From NCBI GenBank assembly GCA_022825065.1, contig JAJDYR010000013.1, forward strand, positions 1 to 64,000: a stretch of DNA of 64,000 nucleotides. The letters run 5' to 3'. A program made the position numbers and the translations under genes. A model generated the notes under the pieces. The model saw nothing but the letters and a program-made list of their open reading frames with translations. It was not told where the DNA came from and searched no databases. This stretch comes from a bacterium. GTDB taxonomy: Bacteria > UBA8248. Below, in pieces: positions 1 to 8,304 of the stretch (position 1 is its first letter; each line of letters opens with the position of its first letter).

Positions 1-1
1 C

Positions 2-565
2 CAGAACGGCGTCATCTATCCCGAATACTTCTCCACCTTCGCGGGCGGCCTGCTGAACAACGGAATGACGGCCGGCGGCCTCGTCGCCATGATCATGACC
101 CTGTTCGTCGAACTCACCGAACCGCGCCGCAGCCGGATGGAGGCGGCGTTCGACATCTCCGCCTTGCCGAAGATCAGGGAGTTTCTCGGTGAGTTCGCCT
201 CGGCCAGCGGATGGGATGAGGCGATGGCGCACCGCCTGGACGCCGCGGGCGAGGAGACGCTGCTGACGCTCCTGCGCCCGGATGAAGCCGACGAGAGCCG
301 CGAGCGGAGGCGCCTCCTCGTGGTGGCGCACAAAGAAGACGGCGGCGCGGTGATGGAGTTCGTCGCCGCGGGCGGCGAGGAGAACCTCCAGGATAAAATC
401 GCGCTGCTCGGCGAGCAGACCGCCGGCGCGCCGATTGAGCGCGAAGTCTCGCTCAGGCTGCTGCGCCACCTCGCGTCTTCGGTTCGCCACCAGCAATACC
501 ACGACACGGACATCGTGACGGTTCGCGTGGAAGCTTCGGGAGCGGTGCGCGGCGGGGGGGGTTGA
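2..565 (+). CDS. NCS2-family nucleobase:cation symporter, C-terminal part (cut by window edge)
   Basis: The gene enters from the left edge, and only its last 187 residues are visible in a frame open from base 2. The first 40 or so residues (YFSTFAGGLLNNG, then GGLVAMIMTLFVEL) look like the final membrane helices of a xanthine/uracil permease of the UraA/PbuX type. About 140 soluble residues follow (ALPKIREFL, EETLLTLL), resembling the ATPase-like C-terminal extension found on some bacterial members. Its role would be proton-coupled uptake of a purine or pyrimidine at the inner membrane. The ATG at 65 is only an internal methionine. Family assignment rests on recognised C-terminal motifs; substrate is unknown. 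Confidence 0.6.
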   Translation, partial: QNGVIYPEYFSTFAGGLLNNGMTAGGLVAMIMTLFVELTEPRRSRMEAAFDISALPKIREFLGEFASASGWDEAMAHRLDAAGEETLLTLLRPDEADESRERRRLLVVAHKEDGGAVMEFVAAGGEENLQDKIALLGEQTAGAPIEREVSLRLLRHLASSVRHQQYHDTDIVTVRVEASGAVRGGGG

Positions 566-690
566 GGCGCGCGCCCGGGAGTCATCCCCAACGCGTCTTG
601 CGGGACGGCCGCCTCCGAATCGCCTGCGCGTCCCCTCGAAAGGAGGCCGTAGGGGCGGCCCCCCGTGGCCGCCCGAGAGATCGGCCATGC

Positions 691-871
691 GGGGCTGCCC
701 AAAAGTCGTTGTCAAAGGAATACCCCCCCCTACCCCCCCTTGTCAGGGGGGTAAAAATAAACAAAGCCCGCTTGCCTGGGGGGTTGAAAAGGCGACGCCT
801 GCCGCCGGGCTGAGAGGGGTTTGCTTTTTCTTGCCCCCCTGACAAGGGGGGGTAGGGGGGGTTGGTTTTCG
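691..871. repeat. Palindromic interspersed element, copy A (degenerate ends)
   Basis: This fills most of the 566-917 gap between two convergent genes. Its core (721-870) has C-tract/G-tract inverted arms (CCCCCCCTACCCCCC ... GGGGGGGTAGGGGGGG), with TTGTCAGGGGGG and CCCCCCTGACAAGG inside. The outer left end GGGGCTGCCCAAAAG is a degraded form of the family end GGGGnTTGTTGAAAAAG, and no right end is recognisable. Left of it, 648-681 holds a separate GTAGGGGCGG...CCGCCC palindrome. Confidence 0.7.
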
Positions 872-917
872 AGTCGAGGGAAGGCCGGCAGGGAGGGCGC
901 GGGCGCGTGAAGAAACC

Positions 918-1505
918 CTATCTCCTCCCTCGCGGGTGATGGTCGAGGCCGCGAAAGGCGTCGATGAAGGCGGTGATGCGCTTCTCGTCGAAGGCTTCCA
1001 GCGTGTCAATCTTGCCCCAGGCGGTGAGCGCGATTCTGTGCTTCATGGCGGGATACGGGGCGAGGATGACGTATTTCGGGTAGCCGCGCACCAGGTTTTC
1101 GAGCTTTTTCACGAGCTCGGGGCAATCGGTGCAGCCATACTGCACCAGCACGCCGCCGTCTTCGAGGTTATGCACCTGAAAGCCCTTGTCGATCGGCTTC
1201 CAGTGCACGCCCCAGGAGACGATGGTCGGGTAGTGGGGCCCCGAGGTGGGGGGGTTCGTGTTGTAGGAAACTGCGCCGCTCGTGCCGACGCGGATGTGGC
1301 GGTTGCCGAGGGAAGGCACGTCGCGCGCCTTGTGCGCGGATGCGGCGGTCAGGTAATAGACGCCGAATACGACCGCGGCGACGGCGATCGCCCAGACGAA
1401 CAGGGCCGTGCTGTTGTTCTTCGAGCCTGCAGTTCCCGCCGGGCGCGGAGCGCTTCTGCCGGCGGTTCTTGCGCCTTTCTTTTTTCTTTTGGATTTTCGG
1501 GTCAA
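918..1505 (-). CDS. DUF3105 family membrane-anchored protein
   Basis: 195 residues. A very basic N-terminus (residues 1-30, rich in K/R) precedes one hydrophobic helix (about 33-52, ALFVWAIAVAAVVFGVYYL). An extracytoplasmic domain follows with the DUF3105 signatures YNTNPPTSGPHY, VHNLEDGGVLVQYG and a CTDC motif. It is probably anchored in the inner membrane with its domain outside; the biochemical role of DUF3105 is unknown. The TTG start at 1505 is chosen because GAGGAA lies about 8 bases upstream and the basic/TM topology begins there. It converges on the NCS2 gene across repeat copy A. Confidence 0.8.
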   Translation of the reverse strand: MTRKSKRKKKGARTAGRSAPRPAGTAGSKNNSTALFVWAIAVAAVVFGVYYLTAASAHKARDVPSLGNRHIRVGTSGAVSYNTNPPTSGPHYPTIVSWGVHWKPIDKGFQVHNLEDGGVLVQYGCTDCPELVKKLENLVRGYPKYVILAPYPAMKHRIALTAWGKIDTLEAFDEKRITAFIDAFRGLDHHPRGRR

Positions 1506-1897
1506 AGCGGGGATTCCTCTGGTGGTTCGCGCGTGGCGGCGCTTCGTCCATCAAGATACGCGAATGCGAGGGCCGGGACAACCGGGCGGCGGATGAAATT
1601 TTCGCCGCTTTGTTCACGTTCGGCGCGGAAGCGCCTCACGGGATCGGGAGGTCCGGATGCCCGCGGGAAGTGAAACCGGTGTGGACGAATCCGGCGGCCG
1701 AGCGGCCTCATGCCGGGCGCGGGCGCCGCTCAAGCCGCGGTTTCAGGGGGTTGCAGGCCGCCGCGCCGGTTCGTTCGGGCGCGAGGCGGAGTGAGAAATG
1801 AGTTGCGCGCCGCGTGAGTCTTATATACATTTAGCTGGAATTCAAAAATGCTCGCTCTTTGGTCGGATGAAGTCTAAGCGATGGAGAGACCCGGACG
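1506..1897. other. Intergenic region between divergent genes
   Basis: 392 bases with no convincing gene. The last ~100 bases before 1898 are locally AT-rich (TTATATACATT at 1821-1831) and are the probable promoter area of the signalling operon. TTGCGC at 1803-1808 followed after 17 bases by TACATT at 1826-1831 is a weak candidate promoter. Confidence 0.4.
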
Positions 1898-2338
1898 ATG
1901 GATTCGTACAAGATACTCGTGGTCGACGATGAACCCGACCTTGAAGGCCTGGTGCTGCAGCGCATGCGGCGCGAGATTCGCAGCGGCCGCTATTCGTTCG
2001 TCTTCGCCCGCAACGGGGTCGAGGCGCTCGAGCGCCTGAACGACGACGATGGAATCGACATCGTCATCACGGACATCAACATGCCGGAGATGGACGGCCT
2101 CACGCTGCTCGAGCAGATTCCGGCGTTCGACCCCAAGCTGCGCTGCGTGATCGTTTCTGCGTACGGGGACATGAAGAACATCCGCACGGCGATGAACAGG
2201 GGCGCGTTCGATTTCCTCAACAAGCCGATCGATTTCGAGGACCTGCGGCTGACCATCGAGAGGTCTTTGGAGCATCTCAAGTCGATACGGGAGGCCTTCG
2301 AGGCGCGCGACAAGATGCTGGCGGAAGGGAGGCCGTGA
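1898..2338 (+). CDS. Stand-alone response regulator (receiver domain)
   Basis: 146 residues, a single CheY-like receiver. Acidic pocket D10-D11, phospho-acceptor D59 (ITDINMPEMDG), switch Ser in VIVSAYG and the invariant Lys in NKPIDF are all present. A C-terminal helix (SLEHLKSIREAFEARDK) may extend into a coiled coil. GGAGAG lies 9 bases before the ATG. Its stop overlaps the next start (TGATG). It is a close paralogue of the receiver domain of the next gene, so the pair looks like a recent duplication. It is probably phosphorylated by the histidine kinase at 5149 and could compete with or titrate the phosphatase regulator; this last role is inference. Confidence 0.9.
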   Translation: MDSYKILVVDDEPDLEGLVLQRMRREIRSGRYSFVFARNGVEALERLNDDDGIDIVITDINMPEMDGLTLLEQIPAFDPKLRCVIVSAYGDMKNIRTAMNRGAFDFLNKPIDFEDLRLTIERSLEHLKSIREAFEARDKMLAEGRP

Positions 2339-3552
2339 TGGAAGAGCCGCACAGGATTCTCGTGGTCGACGACGAGCCCGATCTCGAGCAACTCGTACTG
2401 CAGCGCATGCGGCGCGAGATTCGAAGGGGCCGCTATTCGTTCGTCTTCGCCCGCAACGGAGTCGAAGCGCTCGAACGCCTGAACGAAAACGACGGCGGCG
2501 ATTCTATCGACATGGTGCTCACGGACATCAACATGCCGGAGATGGACGGCCTCACGCTGCTCAAGCAAATCCCCTCGGTCGACCCCAACGTGCGCTCCGT
2601 GGTCGTCTCGGCTTACGGGGACATGAAGAACATCCGAACGGCGATGAACAGGGGCGCGTTCGACTTCGTCACCAAGCCGATCGACTTCGAGGATTTGCGG
2701 ATCACCATAGAGCGGACCCTGGAGCACCTCACCATGCTGCGCGAAGCTCTCGAGGCGCGCGACAAGCTGGTCGCGCTGAGAAGCGACCTCGACCTGGCCA
2801 GCAAGATGCAGCAGTCGATCCTGCCGACCCGGTTTCCCGAAAGCCCCCACTACGAGATATTCGGGGGCATGGAGCCCGCCCGCGACGTGGGGGGCGATTT
2901 CTTCGACGTGATAGACCTCTCCGACGGCCGCATCGGCATCACGGTCGCCGACGTTTCCGGCAAGGGGGTGCCCGCCGCGCTTTTCATGATGTCGAGCCGC
3001 ACGCTGCTCAACAGCGTCGCCGTTGCGCGCGCCAATCCGGGCGACGTGCTCGGCGAGGTGAACCGGCTGCTTCGCCCCGGCGAAGTGCTCAGCGAGGTGA
3101 ACCGCCTGCTCCAGGAGAACAACGACGCCGCGATGTTCGTCACCGTCTTCTTCGCGATTTACGATTCCAGTACCGGGGAACTCGTTTACTCCAACGGCGG
3201 CCACAATCCCCCGCTCGTCCTTCACGCCGACGGCTCCTCGAGCTTGCTTTCCCAGGATCCGGGAGTCGCTCTGGGGATCGCGCCTGATTTCAGCTACGAT
3301 ATGTACAACGCGACTCTCGCTCCCGGTGACGCCCTCATTCTCTACACCGACGGCGTGACGGAGGCGGAGAACGAGAAGACAGAACAGTTCGGTCTCGAGC
3401 GCCTTCGGGATATCCTCGGCGGTTCGCCGCCTGCCTCGGCCCGGGAAATCAACACGAAGGTTTTTGAGGAGGTGAAGGCTTTCGCGGGCAAGGCTCCTCA
3501 ATTCGATGACATTACCTGCCTGACCCTTTATCGCCGCGGAGAGAGTGAATGA
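2338..3552 (+). CDS. Response regulator with PP2C/SpoIIE phosphatase output (RsbU-like)
   Basis: 404 residues. The receiver domain (about 1-125) has phospho-acceptor D63. A linker helix (125-160) leads to a SpoIIE/PP2C phosphatase (about 165-402) with the metal-binding motifs GGDFFDV, VADVSGKGVPAALFM, YTDGVTEAEN and DDITCLTL. Known relatives dephosphorylate STAS anti-sigma-factor antagonists. ATG 2338 is preferred over GTG 2335 because GGGAGG (2327-2332) is correctly spaced only for the ATG. An in-frame 39-base tandem duplication (3037-3075 / 3076-3114) duplicates the segment PGDVLGEVNRLLR / PGEVLSEVNRLLQ in the catalytic domain. The stop overlaps the next gene by 4 bases (ATGA). Confidence 0.92.
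   Translation: MEEPHRILVVDDEPDLEQLVLQRMRREIRRGRYSFVFARNGVEALERLNENDGGDSIDMVLTDINMPEMDGLTLLKQIPSVDPNVRSVVVSAYGDMKNIRTAMNRGAFDFVTKPIDFEDLRITIERTLEHLTMLREALEARDKLVALRSDLDLASKMQQSILPTRFPESPHYEIFGGMEPARDVGGDFFDVIDLSDGRIGITVADVSGKGVPAALFMMSSRTLLNSVAVARANPGDVLGEVNRLLRPGEVLSEVNRLLQENNDAAMFVTVFFAIYDSSTGELVYSNGGHNPPLVLHADGSSSLLSQDPGVALGIAPDFSYDMYNATLAPGDALILYTDGVTEAENEKTEQFGLERLRDILGGSPPASAREINTKVFEEVKAFAGKAPQFDDITCLTLYRRGESE
3037..3114 (+). repeat. 39-bp in-frame tandem duplication inside the PP2C gene
   Basis: Two adjacent 39-base units (3037-3075, 3076-3114) encode 13 residues each that differ at three positions (D/E, G/S, R/Q). The first unit follows ANPGD, where RsbU-type proteins normally have a single such helix. 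Confidence 0.85.
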
Positions 3553-3968
3553 GCGCGAAACTATCTTTGACAATGGGGTTCGAAGCTGCCGACCTCCCAC
3601 GCATTCAATCCGCGATCGGGGAATTCAGCCGGGAGCAGGATTGGCCGCCCGACATCGAATTCCAGGTCGACCTCGTGCTCGAAGAATTGGTGCTCAACGT
3701 CGTGAACCACGGAAGCCTCGGCGGAGAAGGTGAAATCAACATCGAACTCGTCTCGGACCCCGAGGCGGTGGTCATCCAGATCATCGACGACGGCCGGCCG
3801 TTCGATCCCCTGACCGACGCGCCCGAGCCGGACACGGAATCGGGCATTGAAGACCGCGCCGTGGGAGGACTCGGCATCCACCTGGTGCGGACGATGATGG
3901 ACGATGTGACCTATCGACGGGAGGAGAACAAGAACCACATGCGCCTTGTCAAGCGGAGGAGTGAATGA
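3549..3968 (+). CDS. RsbW-like anti-sigma-factor serine kinase (HATPase_c_2)
   Basis: 139 residues, a single GHKL ATPase domain. N-box ELVLNVVNHG, G1 box IDDGRPFDP and G2 box GGLGIHLV are present; the length is typical of RsbW/SpoIIAB. In such systems the kinase phosphorylates and inactivates a STAS protein and sequesters a sigma factor or other client when unopposed. It overlaps the phosphatase gene by 4 bases upstream and the binding-protein gene by 4 bases downstream, implying translational coupling. The antagonist is probably the STAS gene at 7484-7822 on the other strand. No sigma factor is seen in the window, so the client is unknown. Confidence 0.88.
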   Translation: MSAKLSLTMGFEAADLPRIQSAIGEFSREQDWPPDIEFQVDLVLEELVLNVVNHGSLGGEGEINIELVSDPEAVVIQIIDDGRPFDPLTDAPEPDTESGIEDRAVGGLGIHLVRTMMDDVTYRREENKNHMRLVKRRSE

Positions 3969-5149
3969 GGCTTCCGCGACGAATCCGCCTGGCGTTCACC
4001 CTCCTCGCCGGAGTGCTCATCTGCGCGGCGTCGGGCGCGCAGGCGGCCGTGCCCGGCGTTTCCCCCCAGCGTATACATTTCGGACAATCTGCAGCCTTCA
4101 CCGGGCCCGCGAGGGCTTTGGGCGAGGAGATGCGCCTTGGCATCGAAGCCGCTTTTCGCGCGGCGAACGTGCGCGGCGGCGTTCACGGGCGCCGGCTCGA
4201 ACTCACCTCCCTCGACGATGCCTATGAACCCGAAGCCGCCATCCTGAACACGCGCCGGTTGATAGAGCAGAGCAAGGTCTTCGCGCTCATCGGGGCCGTC
4301 GGCACGCCCACCTCGCGCTCGGCCACCCCGGTCGCCGCAAAAGCGGGCGTCCCCTACATCGCGCCCTTCACCGGCGCCGCCTTCTTGCGCGACCCGAAAT
4401 GGAAGAACGTGATCAACCTGCGCGCTTCCTACTTTCAGGAGACCGAGGAGATGGTGAACCGGCTGATCAATGACTTGGGCATCAAGAACATCGCGGTGCT
4501 CTATCAGGACGATTCTTTCGGCCTGGCGGGCTACCGGGGCGTTCGCCGCGCCCTGGAGCGGCGCAAACTCAAACCGGCGGTCACCGGCGTCTACCCGCGG
4601 AATACGACGGCGGTCAAGACGGCCCTGCTCGACATCAGGCGCGTGAACCCCGGAGCGGTGGTCCTCGTGGGAGCCTACAAGCCGGTCGCTTCCTTCATCG
4701 CCTGGGCGCGCCATACGGGCTTCAATCCGATTTTCGTGACGATCTCGTTCGTGGGCAGCAATGCGCTCGTGCGTGAACTCGGCCCCGCCGGCATCGGCAT
4801 CTACGTCACCCAGGTGGTTCCTTTCCCGACGACGGAAAATCTCAAGATCGCGTCGGACTACCGGCGGGATCTGGAGGCTCACAAACCCGGCACGGTTCCC
4901 AGCTTCGTCTCCTTCGAAGGCTATATGGCCGGCAGGCTGACCATCCGCGCCCTCGAACTGTGCGGGCGCAATCCCGATCGCGCCTGCCTTCTCGAGGAAC
5001 TGCGCCGCGTGGCCGCCATCGATCTCGGCGGATTCATGCTCCGCTACGGTAAAGGCGACAACCAGGGTTCGGACGCCGTTTTCATGACCGTCGTCGGAGA
5101 AGGCGGCCGCTACATTCCGACCGAAAAAATGCGGCGGCCGGAGAAGTGA
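3965..5149 (+). CDS. Periplasmic binding protein, branched-chain amino acid type (Peripla_BP_6)
   Basis: 394 residues. A signal peptide is visible (basic MRLPRRIR, hydrophobic core, AQA cleavage near residue 27). The mature protein begins with HFGQSAAFTGPARALG, typical of LivJ/urea/ABC-type ligand binders, and contains the expected hinge motifs (GVPYIAPFTGAAFL, GVYPRNTTAVK). No permease or ATPase genes accompany it. It is embedded between the RsbW-like kinase and the histidine kinase by 4-base and 3-base overlaps. It is therefore more likely a ligand sensor that presents its substrate to the membrane kinase than a transporter component; that role is inference. The ligand is unknown. Confidence 0.85.
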   Translation: MRLPRRIRLAFTLLAGVLICAASGAQAAVPGVSPQRIHFGQSAAFTGPARALGEEMRLGIEAAFRAANVRGGVHGRRLELTSLDDAYEPEAAILNTRRLIEQSKVFALIGAVGTPTSRSATPVAAKAGVPYIAPFTGAAFLRDPKWKNVINLRASYFQETEEMVNRLINDLGIKNIAVLYQDDSFGLAGYRGVRRALERRKLKPAVTGVYPRNTTAVKTALLDIRRVNPGAVVLVGAYKPVASFIAWARHTGFNPIFVTISFVGSNALVRELGPAGIGIYVTQVVPFPTTENLKIASDYRRDLEAHKPGTVPSFVSFEGYMAGRLTIRALELCGRNPDRACLLEELRRVAAIDLGGFMLRYGKGDNQGSDAVFMTVVGEGGRYIPTEKMRRPEK

Positions 5150-7338
5150 TGAAAGTCGCGCTCAAAAACCTCCTGGACAAACGCTACAAGATATCGACGC
5201 AGCTCTACCTCAGCATCGGCGCCGCCGCTTCTCTCACCGTCATCGCGAGCGTGGTCGCATGGGTTTCGTTCGGTTTCGTGGCGCAGGTGCAGAACCGCGT
5301 GAACGAGGGCACCGTTCCGTTCCTGGCGAGCGCCTTCGAGACCGCACAGAAAAGCAGTGGCCTGGTCGCCGCCGCGCCGCGCCTGGCCGCTGTCGTGAAT
5401 CCCGACAACCTGGACCAGATAGCCACCGAGGTCGCAAAGGACCAGGAGGCGTTCGAGACGGCGCTGGCGTCGCTGATACGCCAGGGGGGCAACGAGGAAA
5501 TCTCCTTGCGCATCAAAAATCTCGGCAATGTGCTGATCGAGAACCTCAACGCCATAAAGCGACTGGTGCTGCAGCGCTTCGACCTCACCGATCTGCGCGA
5601 TACCCTCAAACTCCAGCTCACGTGGGTGCGCAAGGAACTGACCAGCGTCATGGTTCCCGCCATCGACGATCAGTTGTTCTTCGCGATGACGGGCTACCGG
5701 ACAATGGACAAGGCGTCCGTCCCCAGAGAGAAACACTTCTCGGAGGAGGGGATTAACGTCTACCGCTACATCGCCGGTTTGCGGTCGGACGCCACCATCG
5801 CTGCGCAGCTTCTCGCCACCGCCTTCAGCGTATCGGACGCCGCCCTGCTCGAGCCGCTGCGCGAGCGGTTCGAGGCCACGATGCGCGGCATCAGGCGGCG
5901 CCTGGTCGCGCTCGGGAAGGTTCCGGTGCGCGACGCTCTCGAGCCGCTCTTCGAACAGATGATCGAGTTGAGCATCGGGGAGGAGGGGGGCTTCAACCTG
6001 CGCGCCCGCGAACTGGCGCTCGAGAGGAAACAGGGCGAGTTGCTCGCGTTCCACGAATCTCTGGAGGCGAAAATCCTTGCCGCTACCGAAACGCTGGTGA
6101 GCACGGCCCGCAAGAGCGCGCGCCAGGCCACCCAGGATTCCGCCCAGGCCGTCAGCACCGGAAGCAACATCCTGCTCGCGCTGAGCGCCATCAGCTTCAT
6201 CGGCGCCGTGCTGATCGGGTGGCTGTTCATCGGCCGCGTGCTGTCGCGTCGGCTCGGGCGGCTCTCGGACCGCATGCGCCGCATGGCCGACGGCGACCTG
6301 GAGGAGAAAGTCGATATCGGCGGGCAGGACGAAGTCGCGGAAATGGCCGCGGCGCTCGAGATCTTTCGCCGCCACGCTCTGGAGGTGCAGCGCCTGAACC
6401 TGGTGGAGAAACTGGCCGAGGAGATCAAGGCCAAGAACGACGAGCTCGAAAGCGCGCTGGGCGATCTGGAGAAAGCGCAGGATCAGATCGTCATGCGCGA
6501 GAAACTGGCGGCGCTCGGTGAACTGACGGCGGGCGTCGCCCACGAGATCAGGAATCCGCTGAACTTCATCAAGAACTTCTCGGAAGTCTCGGAAGAGCTG
6601 ATGGAGGAATTGAAGGAAGAGCTGGAGAAAGTATTCGATCATAGCGGCAACGGGCAGGAAAACGGACAGGAAGCGAAGGGGGAGGAGAAAAAACAGAACG
6701 AGGAGGATCCGGTCGAGATTATCAACGAGATCGGCGAAGACCTCACCGGCAACCTCCAGCGCATCCGCGAGCATGGGGAGCGGGCCAACAACATCGTGGA
6801 GAGCATGCTCCAGATGGGCAGGGGTTCGGGCGAAGCGCAGCCGACCAACATCAATACCCTGATCGAGGAGCACGCGCGTCTTGCCTATCACAGCGCCCGG
6901 GCGGCCGACCCGAATTTCAACCTCACGCTCGATTGGGATTTGGATCCGGATATGGTGGAATGCGATGTCATTCCGCAGGATTTGGGCCGCGTCTTCCTGA
7001 ACATGGTGAGCAACGCCTGCTACGCCACCGACGAGAGACGAAAAAGTCTCGCCGCCTCAGCCGCCGAAGATGCGCCGCGCTACGATCCCACCCTGAAGGT
7101 CGTCACCAGGTGCAGGCCGGATGGCATTGAAGTCCGCATTCGGGACAACGGGAGCGGGATGCCGCCCGACGTCGCCGAGAAGATATTCAACCCCTTCTTC
7201 ACGACCAAGCCGACGGACAAGGGCACCGGGCTCGGCCTATCGCTCTCCAGCGACATTATTCGTCAGCATGGGGGAAACATACGGGTCGAAACCGAGCCGG
7301 ACGAATTCACGGAGATGATCATCGAGTTGCCGCGGTGA
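5149..7338 (+). CDS. Membrane sensor histidine kinase with HAMP domain
   Basis: 729 residues from ATG 5149, whose A overlaps the upstream stop; GTG 5146 is an alternative. TM1 is about residues 20-43, followed by a ~295-residue helical periplasmic sensor and TM2 about 340-362. HAMP and a coiled coil (about 363-440) follow. HisKA has the phospho-acceptor H465 (GVAHEIRNPLN). HATPase motifs are FLNMVSNACYAT, RDNGSGMPP, FFTTKPTDKGTGLGLSL. A charged Glu/Lys/Gln/Asn insert (about 495-525) interrupts HisKA and ATPase regions. It ends the operon and probably phosphorylates the receivers at 1898 and 2338, with input from the adjacent binding protein. Confidence 0.9.
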   Translation: MKVALKNLLDKRYKISTQLYLSIGAAASLTVIASVVAWVSFGFVAQVQNRVNEGTVPFLASAFETAQKSSGLVAAAPRLAAVVNPDNLDQIATEVAKDQEAFETALASLIRQGGNEEISLRIKNLGNVLIENLNAIKRLVLQRFDLTDLRDTLKLQLTWVRKELTSVMVPAIDDQLFFAMTGYRTMDKASVPREKHFSEEGINVYRYIAGLRSDATIAAQLLATAFSVSDAALLEPLRERFEATMRGIRRRLVALGKVPVRDALEPLFEQMIELSIGEEGGFNLRARELALERKQGELLAFHESLEAKILAATETLVSTARKSARQATQDSAQAVSTGSNILLALSAISFIGAVLIGWLFIGRVLSRRLGRLSDRMRRMADGDLEEKVDIGGQDEVAEMAAALEIFRRHALEVQRLNLVEKLAEEIKAKNDELESALGDLEKAQDQIVMREKLAALGELTAGVAHEIRNPLNFIKNFSEVSEELMEELKEELEKVFDHSGNGQENGQEAKGEEKKQNEEDPVEIINEIGEDLTGNLQRIREHGERANNIVESMLQMGRGSGEAQPTNINTLIEEHARLAYHSARAADPNFNLTLDWDLDPDMVECDVIPQDLGRVFLNMVSNACYATDERRKSLAASAAEDAPRYDPTLKVVTRCRPDGIEVRIRDNGSGMPPDVAEKIFNPFFTTKPTDKGTGLGLSLSSDIIRQHGGNIRVETEPDEFTEMIIELPR

Positions 7339-7444
7339 TCCGCGCCGACTTCCAACCCCGGAAGATTTGAGAAAATATCGAGAAAGTTGAAGGATTGTTG
7401 CGGCCGCGCGGAGAACCGGGACGCGCGGAGCCGCAAGGCGAGGC

Positions 7445-7482
7445 GGCCAGGAAGGCGTTTTGCCCCCCTTAGCCTTCCGGCC
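7445..7482. terminator. Candidate bidirectional hairpin terminator
   Basis: GGCCAGGAAGGC (7445-7456) pairs with GCCTTCCGGCC (7472-7482) with one bulged A, between the convergent histidine-kinase and STAS genes. There is no clear U-tract, so rho-independent function is uncertain. Confidence 0.4.
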
Positions 7483-7483
7483 C

Positions 7484-7822
7484 TCAGCTTGTGGTTGCGG
7501 CGAGCGCGTCTGCTTTCGACTCGTGGATCTGTATGATGCGGTCGAAACCGGATATCTCGAAAACTTCGCGCGTCAGTTCCCCGAGCGCGAACAGGGCGAA
7601 CTTCGTATTGCTTTGGCTTAGCTGCTTGGCGACCAGCAGGACGGCGCGGAGGCCGGCGCTGCTGATATATGAGACACCCTCGAAATTTACAATGACGGCG
7701 CGGTCGCCATCGCTGATTACGTTCTTTATCGTACTCTCGAATTCAGGGGCGGTAGCGCCGTCGATTCGGCCATCAACCTGCACAACCAAGGTTCCGTTTT
7801 CCTGTTCAGTCTTGATTTCCAT
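7484..7822 (-). CDS. STAS-domain anti-anti-sigma factor (RsbV/SpoIIAA-like)
   Basis: 112 residues, one STAS domain. The phosphorylation loop VSYISSAGLRAVL carries the conserved serine (S54 or S55), and the length is typical. In partner switching, the unphosphorylated form binds the RsbW-like kinase and frees its client; the kinase at 3549 would phosphorylate it and the PP2C regulator at 2338 would dephosphorylate it. It lies convergent to that operon, separated by a hairpin, so it has its own promoter. GGGAGG lies about 11 bases before the ATG. Confidence 0.9.
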   Translation of the reverse strand: MEIKTEQENGTLVVQVDGRIDGATAPEFESTIKNVISDGDRAVIVNFEGVSYISSAGLRAVLLVAKQLSQSNTKFALFALGELTREVFEISGFDRIIQIHESKADALAATTS

Positions 7823-8304
7823 GCTTGGCTCTGCCTCCCAACAGCGTGAGATTTTTCGTTATAGACCCGATATCCCGAGAGTGTATGCTTAGGCAGCAAA
7901 AATAATATGTCTAGCGTAATGCCTCATTTCGTATGAACGCAAGCGCATCCCCTGATTCCCGGACAGACAGCGCAGTCATACGGAACTACTTCTCTGAGAA
8001 AAGCGCTCCACACCATATAGAATTTCTTCGTGTTTGGCAACTCATTGTTACATTTCTGTCACAATTCCGTTTTCGGCGTTCTGGACGCATGCTACCTGTG
8101 CTCCGGCGGGAATGGAAGTCCTGGAATTTTTCTTGACTGAATGATCCCGGTCGGCCATAGTGGTTAGACATAAAATCGGAAAATCCCGGTATCTCCGCTT
8201 TAAGCCAAGGTTTCTGGTGAAGGGAGTTGATCGAGGCGGAGCTTTGCGCCGGCGTCTTGGATTCACGGCGTATTTTAGTCGTTCTGGACGACAGGGGAGG
8301 CAAG
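7823..8304. other. Intergenic region between divergent STAS and decarboxylase genes
   Basis: 482 bases without a convincing gene; short open frames here lack homology-like features. It contains the promoter region of the STAS gene (locally AT-rich, 7850-7930) and a candidate promoter for the downstream decarboxylase at 8133-8161, leaving a leader of about 140 bases before 8305. Confidence 0.5.
8133..8161 (+). promoter_or_regulatory. Candidate sigma70-type promoter for the PLP decarboxylase
   Basis: TTGACT (8133-8138), a 17-base spacer, then CATAGT (8156-8161). The -35 matches 5 of 6 consensus bases and the -10 matches 4 of 6. Transcription would start near 8168. Confidence 0.45.

Noticed and set aside
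1990-3600. Long antisense open frame (536 codons) opposite the response regulators
   Set aside because: It is a GC-rich shadow of the plus-strand genes, whose domains and overlaps are unmistakable.
7933-8136. 67-codon open frame upstream of the decarboxylase
   Set aside because: No ribosome-binding site or recognisable features; it ends over the candidate promoter.
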